Origin: Candidatus Cloacimonadota bacterium
GTDB lineage: Bacteria; Cloacimonadota; Cloacimonadia; Cloacimonadales; TCS61
Reading direction: 5' to 3'
Assembly (NCBI GenBank): GCA_030628755.1
Contig: DAOVQH010000029.1
Location: 1-13,917, forward strand
DNA: 13,917 nt
Part shown: positions 6,636 through 13,150 of the stretch, piece after piece
Position numbering within the stretch: the first letter of the stretch is position 1
Layout of the letters: the number at the start of each line of letters is the position of its first letter
The notes under the pieces: model-generated
Databases searched by the model: none
Told to the model about the DNA's origin: nothing
What the model saw: only the letters and a program-made list of their open reading frames with translations
Translations under genes and position numbers: made by a program

Positions 6636-9623
6636 TCACTTCAATCCTTCATCCCAGGCTTCCCGCAATTTTTCAATTTCCAATTCAATTATTTTTTTTC
6701 CACTTTGATTTACAATTAATTTTTTATTTAAATTTACTTTCCCGATAAACATTGCATCCGAGCTTAATAATCTTTCAAATCTGTCTCTATTCTCAGGATT
6801 TATGCTTACCACAAAACGAGAATGAGATTCGGAAAAAAGAATTGCGTTCAAACTCAATTCTCCAAAATTCGTTAAATCCAGTTCCACTCCAAATTCAGTT
6901 CCGATTGCACTTTCGCAAACAGCAACTGCCAATCCTCCGTCAGAAATATCGTGGCAGGATTCGATTAAGTTTTGCCCATTTGCTTTGATGACTTTTTCAT
7001 ACAATCTCTTTGCATCTTCTTTTCTCACTTTCGGAACATTTGCACCGAGTTTGTCGAATAATTTATAAAATTCGGAAGCACCGAGTTCATCATAAGTTTC
7101 TCCCAGAAGATAAATTAAATCTCCTTCTGCTTTGAAATTGCTGGTAATAGTGTTTCTAACATCAGAAAGCTTAGCAACCATCGAATACAGAATCGTAGGC
7201 GGAATAGAAATTTTTATTTTTCCTGCTTTGAAGTCATTCTTCATACTGTCTTTGCCCGAAGTCATCGGAATATTGTAGAAAACGGACATATCGAAAAGAG
7301 CTTTATTCATTTGAACGAGTTTTGCCAGTTTCTGTTTTCCATCTGGATTATTTCCCGAATCGAAAGCGGAATCGGGAACGCAGAAATTATCGTTTACAGT
7401 CCAGAATCTATTTGATTTGTCATTAATATCAGGAAGTTTTCCACCAACTGAAATGATCTGACGAATCGCTTCATCAAAAGCTCCAGCACTCATTTCATAA
7501 GCATCGATATCACCAAATTTCGGGCAGATACCATTTGAGATTGCAATTCCTTCAAAGCTATCAAAATCCAATCTCATCACAGCCGCATCCTGCGGAGATT
7601 TTCCACTTTTTCCCATCAAAGGTTTTATGATGGTTTTTCCTTTCACTTCGTGATCGTATTGGCGAATTACATTTTCACGAGAGCAGATGTTGTAGCTTCC
7701 CATAAGATTCAATAAAATTTCATTATAATCAATGTTTGGGGGAAGTTTTGGTTCGGAAAGTTCAGGTTTTTTCCATTCGGCTTTCATATATTTTTTAGGA
7801 ACTCCGTTATGAAGAAAATCCATATCGAGATATGCTACTTTTTTATTATTGTAACGCACATCAATAAAACCTGTGGAAGTGAATTTGCCAATATCGGAAA
7901 GTTCGACTTCACGCTCTTTTGCAATTTTAAAGAGAGCTTCTTTTTTATCTTCTTCCACCACAAAAGTCATTCTTTCCTGCGATTCGGAAACGAAAATTTC
8001 CCAGGGTTTCAGGTTCGCATATTTCAATGGTACTTTTTCCAGATGAATTTCTGCTCCACCACTTATCTCTGCAAGTTCCCCAACTGAAGAAGATAAACCG
8101 CCTGCACCATTATCTGTTGAACATTTTATCAAACCCTGATTAACTACTTCCTGCATAAAATCCGAAAGCAGTTTCTGCGTTATCGGGCTTCCGATCTGAA
8201 CGGCTGATCGCGGAGAATGTTCATCTATTTCTGCAGACGAGAAAGTGGCTCCGTGAATTCCGTCTTTGCCAACTCTACCTCCTGCCATAATTATCAGATC
8301 ACCGTCATCGATAGGTTTTTCCCAAGAATTAACTCCTGCAAATTTGTATGGCATTACTCCACCGGTTCCGCAATAAACCAGCGGTTTGCCGCTGTAGCGA
8401 TCATCAAAAATGATCGAGCCGTTCACAGTAGGAATCCCAGATTTATTTCCACCGTCTTCAATCCCGTGACGGACTCCTTCAAAAATTCGTTTGGGATGAA
8501 GTTGTCCGGGAAGCAGTTCCTTACTATAATCCGGAGGACCGAAGCAGAGAACATTTGTATTGAAAAGTAGTTTTCCACCACCGATTCCTGTTCCAAGTGG
8601 ATCACGATTATTTCCCAGAATTCCGGTAATCGCACCGCCATAAGGATCTATCGCAGAAGGTGAATTGTGCGTTTCCACTTTCCACACAAATACCGATTCC
8701 TCATCGATTTTCACCACTCCCGCATTATCGGTGAAAATCTTCAGAAGCCAGTTATTTCCCGCATCTTGTAAACGCTTTCGGATGATCTCGGTAGAACTGC
8801 GAATGTATGTTTTAAAAAGCGAATCAATAGTTTCTTCTTCTCCGGTTTCCAGGTTTTTATAATGAATTGTTGCAGCAAATTCTTTGTGTTTGCAATGCTC
8901 ACTCCAGGTTTGTGCCAGAACTTCCATTTCGCAATCCGTCGGCTTTTCAGATAAATTATTTTTCTTGCGATTTTCAATCACTTTTTCTTTTAAGAAATAA
9001 GATTGAATCGCTTTCATCTCTTCCAGATTCAGAGATAATAATCTATTTTTGGAAATCTTCAGTAATTCATCGTCAGTTACATTCAAATCAACTATTTCAG
9101 TTTCGTTATCTTGTTCAATTCGAACTTCGGGAATATACTCCATCTTTCCTGTGAATTTTCCATATTCAAAATGATGGATGAGCTTATTTCCCAAAAGTTT
9201 TTCAGCCAGAGTTTTCAAAGTTTTATCCGATAATTGTTTTTCAATTAAATAAATATCATCTGTAAAAATATGCTGAGTGTTCGTATCTAGACTCAAATCC
9301 AGAATATCATTCAAGGTTTTTTGTGCGGAAATCCCTTCATCATCGGTAACTCCGGGAAGTTTGGAAACAAGAATAAAAGATTTGTAAAATGAATTTTTAT
9401 AGAAAGAATTAATATAAACATTGTGAATAATTTCATCTTTAAGACCGAGATTTGCGAATTTCTGAATATCCTCTTTACTCAAATCGTAGGTGATATTGAA
9501 TATTTTCCCGGTTTTGATTTTTCCGGTTTTAATATTCAAAAAACTTAAAGCATTCTTTTTGATTTTTTCACCTTGAACATCTCTTATTTTATTTTTTAAA
9601 ACAAGTTGAATCTGGTTTTTCAT
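6636..9623 (-). CDS. purL: FGAM synthase, synthetase subunit (long PurL without glutaminase domain)
   Basis: PurL converts FGAR to FGAM with ATP and ammonia supplied by PurQ. At 995 residues it is longer than the small PurL (about 740) that needs PurS, and shorter than the fused form (about 1240-1310). Residues 1 to about 165 correspond to the PurS-like N-domain of large PurL (SKLPGVTDDEGISAQKTL, 87-104; FTDDIYLIE, 120-128). A linker follows, then the synthetase core: AQTWSEHCKHKEF (237-249), KVETHNSPSAIDPYGGAITG (315-334), EDGGNKSGIPTVNG (389-402), CSTDNGAGGLSSSVGE (501-516), TSGKDSMK (788-795) and SCHDISDGGLAVAVCE (889-904). It ends at LREAWDEGLK, where a fused protein would lead into the glutaminase. 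ATG 9623 has AAGGAAAG just upstream. Two small tandem duplications lie at residues 32-41 and 72-81. The absence of purS is expected because its counterpart is built in. Confidence 0.95.
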   Translation of the reverse strand: MKNQIQLVLKNKIRDVQGEKIKKNALSFLNIKTGKIKTGKIFNITYDLSKEDIQKFANLGLKDEIIHNVYINSFYKNSFYKSFILVSKLPGVTDDEGISAQKTLNDILDLSLDTNTQHIFTDDIYLIEKQLSDKTLKTLAEKLLGNKLIHHFEYGKFTGKMEYIPEVRIEQDNETEIVDLNVTDDELLKISKNRLLSLNLEEMKAIQSYFLKEKVIENRKKNNLSEKPTDCEMEVLAQTWSEHCKHKEFAATIHYKNLETGEEETIDSLFKTYIRSSTEIIRKRLQDAGNNWLLKIFTDNAGVVKIDEESVFVWKVETHNSPSAIDPYGGAITGILGNNRDPLGTGIGGGKLLFNTNVLCFGPPDYSKELLPGQLHPKRIFEGVRHGIEDGGNKSGIPTVNGSIIFDDRYSGKPLVYCGTGGVMPYKFAGVNSWEKPIDDGDLIIMAGGRVGKDGIHGATFSSAEIDEHSPRSAVQIGSPITQKLLSDFMQEVVNQGLIKCSTDNGAGGLSSSVGELAEISGGAEIHLEKVPLKYANLKPWEIFVSESQERMTFVVEEDKKEALFKIAKEREVELSDIGKFTSTGFIDVRYNNKKVAYLDMDFLHNGVPKKYMKAEWKKPELSEPKLPPNIDYNEILLNLMGSYNICSRENVIRQYDHEVKGKTIIKPLMGKSGKSPQDAAVMRLDFDSFEGIAISNGICPKFGDIDAYEMSAGAFDEAIRQIISVGGKLPDINDKSNRFWTVNDNFCVPDSAFDSGNNPDGKQKLAKLVQMNKALFDMSVFYNIPMTSGKDSMKNDFKAGKIKISIPPTILYSMVAKLSDVRNTITSNFKAEGDLIYLLGETYDELGASEFYKLFDKLGANVPKVRKEDAKRLYEKVIKANGQNLIESCHDISDGGLAVAVCESAIGTEFGVELDLTNFGELSLNAILFSESHSRFVVSINPENRDRFERLLSSDAMFIGKVNLNKKLIVNQSGKKIIELEIEKLREAWDEGLK

Positions 9624-9640
9624 ACTTTCCTTTTATCTAA

Positions 9641-9670
9641 CCACGAATTTGCACGAATTAACTCTAATTT
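9641..9670 (+). repeat. CCACGAATTTGCACGAATT repeat, clearest copy
   Basis: The AT-rich unit CCACGAATTTGCACGAATT is followed by AACTCTAATTT. Related copies are at 10927-10952 (interrupted at its start) and 628-657 (degenerate). It lies in the 174-bp purM-purL gap, shortly upstream of the purL ribosome site. Confidence 0.6.
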
Positions 9671-9692
9671 TATAAGCAACTCATAATAAATA

Positions 9693-9763
9693 ACCACAGA
9701 GATCACCAGCCTTTGTACCGAATGCTTTAGGAACTTCGGATTGGCAAGCGGAGAGCACGGAGA
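9693..9763 (+). repeat. CCACAGAG repeat split by a 42-nt palindromic insert
   Basis: The left flank ACCACAGAGATCACC (9693-9707) and right flank GGAGAGCACGGAGA (9750-9763) match the flanks at 11057-11071 and 11143-11154. The 42 nt between them (9708-9749) are unrelated to the insert there. The insert can fold through GCC/GGC (9709-9711, 9743-9745) and CCGAA/TTCGG (9718-9722, 9735-9739). Confidence 0.65.
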
Positions 9764-9769
9764 CAATTT

Positions 9770-9788
9770 TTCAATATTAAATATTCAA
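9770..9788. repeat. TTCAATATTAAATATTCAA repeat, copy 1
   Basis: This 19-bp AT-rich near-palindrome is identical to 11170-11188. A related, reversed and expanded version is at 12735-12766. It lies just downstream of purM. Confidence 0.65.
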
Positions 9789-9797
9789 CTTTCATTG

Positions 9798-10874
9798 TCA
9801 TCTGTGTTCCATTGAATATCTCAAAATTTGAGGATCAATCCCTTTTGTTTGAATTTCAATAAAATCATTTTCAGTAATTTCACCTACAATTTTAGCTTCA
9901 ATATTAATATTATCTAATACCGAATCAACATCGGAAGGAGCAACCACAAGCATCATCCCGTTACCCATATTCCAGGTTTTGTACGCTTCTTGTTCTGTTA
10001 CATTTCCAATCTTTTGAATTTCTTTCACCATTTCGGAAGGTTCAAAAAGATCGTGGATATCTGTTCCGACTTTTTTGTTTTTTATTATTCTTTTAAAATT
10101 CTTGGCAATTCCACCACCTGTTATGTGAGAAATTCCTTTAATTTCAACCTTTCGTTTTTCTCCAAATCTTCCCAATATTTTCAAAAGTTCAGCAGAATAT
10201 ATTTTGGATGGTTCTAAAAGCATTTCTCCCCAAGTTTTTCCAAATGGAGATTCTTTCAGATAAACATCTTTCCCAAATTCTTTTTCTATAATATATCTAA
10301 TCAGGGAAAACCCGTTTGAACGAAATCCTTTTTCTTTTAATGCAATAACTTTATCCTCAGGTTTTATGTCACTTCCGGTAATTAATTTATCCTTTTCCAA
10401 AATTCCAACTGCTGTTGCATTCCAGATGTTGCCATTAACCGATTTCCCGACTTCTGCAATTTCACCACCTGGAATTATTACTTTTTGTTCGATACAAGCT
10501 TTTGCCAGACCTTTCATCAAACCTTCGATAACTTTGGCATCAATCTTATTCGTATCAATCGTATTGGAAATGGAAATTGTTTCTGCTCCCAAACAAACAG
10601 CATCATCAGCGACCATTGCTAGAAGGTCGTAGCCGAGAGTATTATATTTTCCAATTCTTTCTGCAATTTCAATTTTAGTTCCCACGCCGTCATCACACTG
10701 AACCAAATAAAATTCTCCCATATCGATAAGTCCGGCATAAGAACCTTCATCAATAACAGGTTCACCAATCATTCCTTTTCGTGATGAAAAAGTCGATTTA
10801 GCATATTCGTAAGCTATTTTGGATGCTCGATCTCCAGCTTTTATATCTACACCAGCGTTTTTATAATCATCCAT
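9798..10874 (-). CDS. purM: Phosphoribosylformylglycinamidine cyclo-ligase (AIR synthetase)
   Basis: PurM closes the imidazole ring, turning FGAM into AIR with ATP (step 5), and feeds the PurE domain encoded downstream. Its 358 residues match the family (about 345). Visible: DDGVGTKIEIA (61-71), GYDLLAMVADDAVCLGAE (81-98), IIPGGEIAE (133-141), GFRSNGFSLIR (183-193), LLEPSKIY (219-226) and HITGGG (250-255). ATG 10874 has AAGGAG about 6 nt upstream. Compared with E. coli-type PurM it is divergent: the usual ND in MCVNDLVVQGAE reads DD here, and the following FLDY stretch reads SISNTI. A role other than PurM within the PurM/SelD/ThiL/HypE fold family is unlikely given the neighbours and length. 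The last residues (RYSMEHR) run into an ACACAGATGACA stretch of repeat character, so the C terminus may be slightly extended. Confidence 0.92.
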   Translation of the reverse strand: MDDYKNAGVDIKAGDRASKIAYEYAKSTFSSRKGMIGEPVIDEGSYAGLIDMGEFYLVQCDDGVGTKIEIAERIGKYNTLGYDLLAMVADDAVCLGAETISISNTIDTNKIDAKVIEGLMKGLAKACIEQKVIIPGGEIAEVGKSVNGNIWNATAVGILEKDKLITGSDIKPEDKVIALKEKGFRSNGFSLIRYIIEKEFGKDVYLKESPFGKTWGEMLLEPSKIYSAELLKILGRFGEKRKVEIKGISHITGGGIAKNFKRIIKNKKVGTDIHDLFEPSEMVKEIQKIGNVTEQEAYKTWNMGNGMMLVVAPSDVDSVLDNINIEAKIVGEITENDFIEIQTKGIDPQILRYSMEHR

Positions 10875-10892
10875 TCAAACTCCTTTTTTGAA

Positions 10893-10952
10893 ACCACCAA
10901 CCTTCGTAAAACTACGGCAAGGCAAGCGAATTTACACAAATTAACACTAATT
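10893..10952 (+). repeat. CCACGAATTT repeat interrupted by a 29-nt palindrome
   Basis: ACCAC (10893-10897) is separated from CGAATTTACACAAATTAAC and the rest of the repeat (10927-10952) by 10898-10926. That 29-nt block folds as CCTT-CGTA (10901-10908) against TACG-GC-AAGG (10915-10924) with an AAAC loop. The uninterrupted form is at 9641-9670. Confidence 0.6.
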
Positions 10953-10954
10953 GT

Positions 10955-11034
10955 TTTTTGCAACGAACCCGCCTTCGTTATACTTCGGTCTTCACGATGT
11001 TACGCCCAGACAAGTCGTCGTGGCAGGCAAAACT
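10955..11034. repeat. GC-rich block with nested complementary segments
   Basis: Ends TTTTTGC and GCAAAA (10956-10961 with 11028-11033) are complementary. CACGA (10993-10997) pairs with TCGTG (11017-11021). The CCCGCC / GGCAGG words at 10968-10973 and 11022-11027 recall the GC-rich elements at 5664-5735 and 11070-11151. The block is read as a decayed member of the same kind of element; the boundaries are uncertain. Confidence 0.4.
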
Positions 11035-11056
11035 AATAAAACTAACAAAATAATTT

Positions 11057-11154
11057 ACCACAGAGTTCACCCCGATACATTCATTCCTTCTTACGGGGCA
11101 GGCAGAGAGCACCAGTCTTCGCCAAGGCTACGCCGGGCAGGCGGAGAGCACAGA
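11057..11154 (+). repeat. CCACAGAG repeat carrying GC-rich palindromic element, copy B
   Basis: Flanks ACCACAGAGTTCACC (11057-11071) and GGAGAGCACAGA (11143-11154) match those at 9693-9763. The interior holds CCCCG (11070-11074) and CGGGG (11094-11098) around a 19-nt loop, then the 59-bp unit 11093-11151. That unit is 56/59 identical, in inverted orientation, to 5664-5722 in purQ. Here it is non-coding. Confidence 0.8.
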
Positions 11155-11169
11155 AATTAATATTCAATC

Positions 11170-11188
11170 TTCAATATTAAATATTCAA
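11170..11188. repeat. TTCAATATTAAATATTCAA repeat, copy 2
   Basis: Identical over 19 bp to 9770-9788. It lies just downstream of guaB, as copy 1 lies just downstream of purM. Confidence 0.65.
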
Positions 11189-11193
11189 TTCTT

Positions 11194-11211
11194 CTTCGTG
11201 TTCCTTCGTGG
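11194..11211 (-). repeat. Reversed CCACGAAG repeat arm downstream of guaB
   Basis: On the minus strand it reads CCACGAAGGAACACGAAG, the same family as 5535-5558 and the arms of 2051-2120. It ends 11 bp before the guaB stop codon position. Confidence 0.6.
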
Positions 11212-11221
11212 CTAAACTCCT

Positions 11222-12721
11222 CTAATAATCCGTTTCTGGCAACTCCTGAATTTCCTTGGATTCTGTACCCTGATAGATGTCGTGTACTTTACCTTCTCTT
11301 ATAGCAAGAGCAGAAACAAGCTCCAATTCTGCCTTTTCATGGAACTCTCTTATATTCTTAACACCGCATGTTGACATTGAAGATTTGATTTTTATTAATG
11401 TTTCATCCAGATTATCTCGGAGTCTTCCGGCATATTCCACTAAACCTTCCACTCCTTCAATGAATTTAGCTTGATTATATCTTTTTAATTTCCAGTCACA
11501 AGCACGGGCAGAACCTTCTCCCCAGTATGGTTTCATCACACGATTATTCACAACGATTTTCTCGGTGGGAGATTCTTCCATTCTGGCAAAATAGCGTCCC
11601 ATCATCACATAATCTGCTCCCAGAGCCAGCGCGATTGTAATATCTTTCGTACTTGTAACTCCTCCATCAGCAACGATTGGAATATATTTTCCACTTTCTT
11701 TAAAATATTTATCACGTTCTTCTGCAATATCAATAATGGTCGTAGCCAAACCACGTCCAGTACCTTTCTGTTCTTGAGTGATACAGATCGAACCACCACC
11801 CATTCCGACCTTTACTGATCCGGAACCGGAATCAACTAAAAACCTGAAACCTTCTTTTGTGATGATATTTCCACCAATAACAGGAATTTCGGGGTAATTT
11901 TTATTTATCCATTCAATTGTATCTTTCTGAAAAATCGTGTAACCGTCAGAAGAATCAATCGCCAGTACATCCACTTCGGTTTCAACAAGTTTTGGAACTC
12001 TTTCCTTAAAATCATGTGTGTTAATAGCAGCAACTGCCAGCAGCCTTTTCTTTTCATCATGAACTTCCAGCGGATTATTGAGCTGGTCATTAATATCTTT
12101 GCGGAAAATCATATAGAGAAGCTTTCCGTTATTATCAAGTATCGGAAGAACCGATTTATGACTTTCCAGAAGAACACGATTGGCTTCTTTAAGGTCAGTT
12201 ATATTGGTTCCAATCTCAATATTTTCTTTCGGAATCATTCTGTCTTTTACAAGGTAATCTTTATGAAGAGAGATATCATAATCCCATTTTGAAATTAATC
12301 CAAGGAATATCTCATTATCATCTACAACGGGAAAAGTTGAATGACCTGTTTCTTTACGAATTTTATACATTTCCTTAACAGTCATATCAGGTTTCATAGT
12401 TTTGGGTTTAACAAAACCTGCTTTATGATTTTTTATTTTGAAGATCATTTTTGCCTGAGATTCAATGGATTGCGAACAGAAGATAAAAGCTGTTCCACCA
12501 AGTTTTGCTAATTCAATTCCCATTTTCGCACCTGATACAGACTGCATCGCTGCAGAAACGATGGGAATATTCAAATAATATTTTTTTTCATCCTTTTCTG
12601 AATAAACAAGTTGTGTTCGCAAAGAAACTTCTTCCGGTACTGTTTTTTTACTACTTAAACCGGGCAACAGGCGAAATTCCATCAAAGTTCTGGAAGGTTC
12701 AAAATTTACATTTTTTGCCAT
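11222..12721 (-). CDS. guaB: IMP dehydrogenase with CBS domains
   Basis: IMPDH oxidises IMP to XMP with NAD+, the first committed step of guanine nucleotide synthesis. The 499 residues match the usual 480-515. The (beta/alpha)8 barrel is interrupted by two CBS modules at about residues 100-215 (STFPVVDDNEIFLGLIS, KSVLPILDNNGKLLYMI). Catalytic features: DSSDG (256-260), GMGGGSICITQEQKGTGRG with C313 and T315, ADGGV (351-355), GRYFARMEESP (375-385), GEGSARA (401-407) and the Arg-Tyr dyad R414-Y415. The GGGSICIT.EQKG.GRG loop and the EESP and YWGEGS segments resemble, from memory, the IMPDH of the protist Tritrichomonas foetus and its bacterial relatives; the common bacterial loop is GPGSICTTR. 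ATG 12721 has AAAGGAG at ideal spacing. It lies 49 bp after the four-helix-bundle gene. Confidence 0.97.
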   Translation of the reverse strand: MAKNVNFEPSRTLMEFRLLPGLSSKKTVPEEVSLRTQLVYSEKDEKKYYLNIPIVSAAMQSVSGAKMGIELAKLGGTAFIFCSQSIESQAKMIFKIKNHKAGFVKPKTMKPDMTVKEMYKIRKETGHSTFPVVDDNEIFLGLISKWDYDISLHKDYLVKDRMIPKENIEIGTNITDLKEANRVLLESHKSVLPILDNNGKLLYMIFRKDINDQLNNPLEVHDEKKRLLAVAAINTHDFKERVPKLVETEVDVLAIDSSDGYTIFQKDTIEWINKNYPEIPVIGGNIITKEGFRFLVDSGSGSVKVGMGGGSICITQEQKGTGRGLATTIIDIAEERDKYFKESGKYIPIVADGGVTSTKDITIALALGADYVMMGRYFARMEESPTEKIVVNNRVMKPYWGEGSARACDWKLKRYNQAKFIEGVEGLVEYAGRLRDNLDETLIKIKSSMSTCGVKNIREFHEKAELELVSALAIREGKVHDIYQGTESKEIQELPETDY

Positions 12722-12734
12722 AAAATCTCCTTTA

Positions 12735-12766
12735 TTGAATATTTGCTATTGAATATTGAATATTTG
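12735..12766. repeat. TTGAATATT repeats upstream of guaB
   Basis: TTGAATATTTGCTATTGAAT followed by ATTGAATATTTG repeats the TTGAATATT word three times, in the opposite orientation to 9770-9788 and 11170-11188. It fills most of the 49-bp gap between the four-helix-bundle gene and guaB. Confidence 0.55.
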
Positions 12767-12770
12767 TCAT

Positions 12771-13127
12771 TTAATTTATCCTCACTGTTTTTCTGGAAGA
12801 GAAGAAAATCGCTGTTAATTCGTTAGCTTCTTTAATTAAATTGGATACTTGAGATTCTGTCATAAGATTTTCTTCAAGAATAAATTCTAACCAATCCCGA
12901 TTTATCGGGACATCCATTTCTTCTAAAACAATACTGATTTTTGAAATAAAACTCGCTTTTGATTGAGCTAAACATACTGCACGATAATTTGCAGCAACTG
13001 AAGTCGAACATCTTATCAACTGACCGGAAATGTGTTGAGCTAATTTTGTTTTTGGTAGCGATAATGATAATTTAACACATCTATGTGCAAATGTTTTTGT
13101 TCTTTCTTTCAATTCTTCTTTATTCAC
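12771..13127 (-). CDS. Four-helix-bundle protein of the S23 / 23S rRNA intervening-sequence family
   Basis: 118 residues, typical for this family of small helical proteins first found in insertions within 23S rRNA genes and now known from many other genomic sites; no enzymatic role is established. Family signatures: KERTKTFAHRCVKLSLSLPKT (helix 1, residues 7-27), QLIRCSTSVAANYRAVCLAQSK (36-57), ISIVLEEMD (64-72) and WLEFILEENLM (79-89). The start is GTG 13127; no ATG or strong ribosome site is seen, so translation may depend on pyrI, whose stop is 23 bp upstream. Between EEMD and WLEF the family normally has four residues (DExxxWLE). Here there are six, VPINRD, encoded by a 16-bp palindrome (12895-12910), an in-frame insertion that lengthens the loop or helix by two residues. 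A link to nucleotide metabolism is not implied. Confidence 0.85.
   Translation of the reverse strand: MNKEELKERTKTFAHRCVKLSLSLPKTKLAQHISGQLIRCSTSVAANYRAVCLAQSKASFISKISIVLEEMDVPINRDWLEFILEENLMTESQVSNLIKEANELTAIFFSSRKTVRIN
12895..12910. repeat. TCCCGATTTATCGGGA palindrome inside the four-helix-bundle gene
   Basis: Arms TCCCGAT (12895-12901) and ATCGGGA (12904-12910) pair over 7 bp around TT. On the minus strand it encodes most of the VPINRD segment that is extra relative to the family. The TCCCGA word also occurs at the centre of hairpin H1 (445-450). Confidence 0.75.
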
Positions 13128-13150
13128 TATTTTATATTTAAATTTTCAAT

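Larger units (their letters stand above)
10875..11221. other. 347-bp guaB-purM gap: mosaic of dispersed repeats, no gene
   Basis: Apart from the purM ribosome site (minus-strand AAGGAG just above 10874), almost the whole gap is repeats. In order: an interrupted CCACGAATTT copy (10893-10952), a GC-rich palindromic block (10955-11034), a CCACAGAG copy carrying the GC-rich element (11057-11154), the TTCAATATT repeat (11170-11188) and a reversed CCACGAAG arm (11194-11211). I see no convincing promoter, terminator, riboswitch or coding frame. A promoter for the purM-onward genes could lie here but cannot be pointed to. Confidence 0.7.

Noticed and set aside
8423..8641. Extra minus-strand frame inside purL and several plus-strand frames over purL, purH and guaB
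   Set aside because: All overlap well-conserved genes in other frames and show no motifs.
10951..11160. 69-residue plus-strand open frame in the guaB-purM gap
   Set aside because: It consists of translated GC-rich repeats and has no family resemblance.
10875..11221. Purine riboswitch or other leader element before purM
   Set aside because: No conserved purine-aptamer core was recognised; the gap is explained by repeats. A covariance-model search would settle it.
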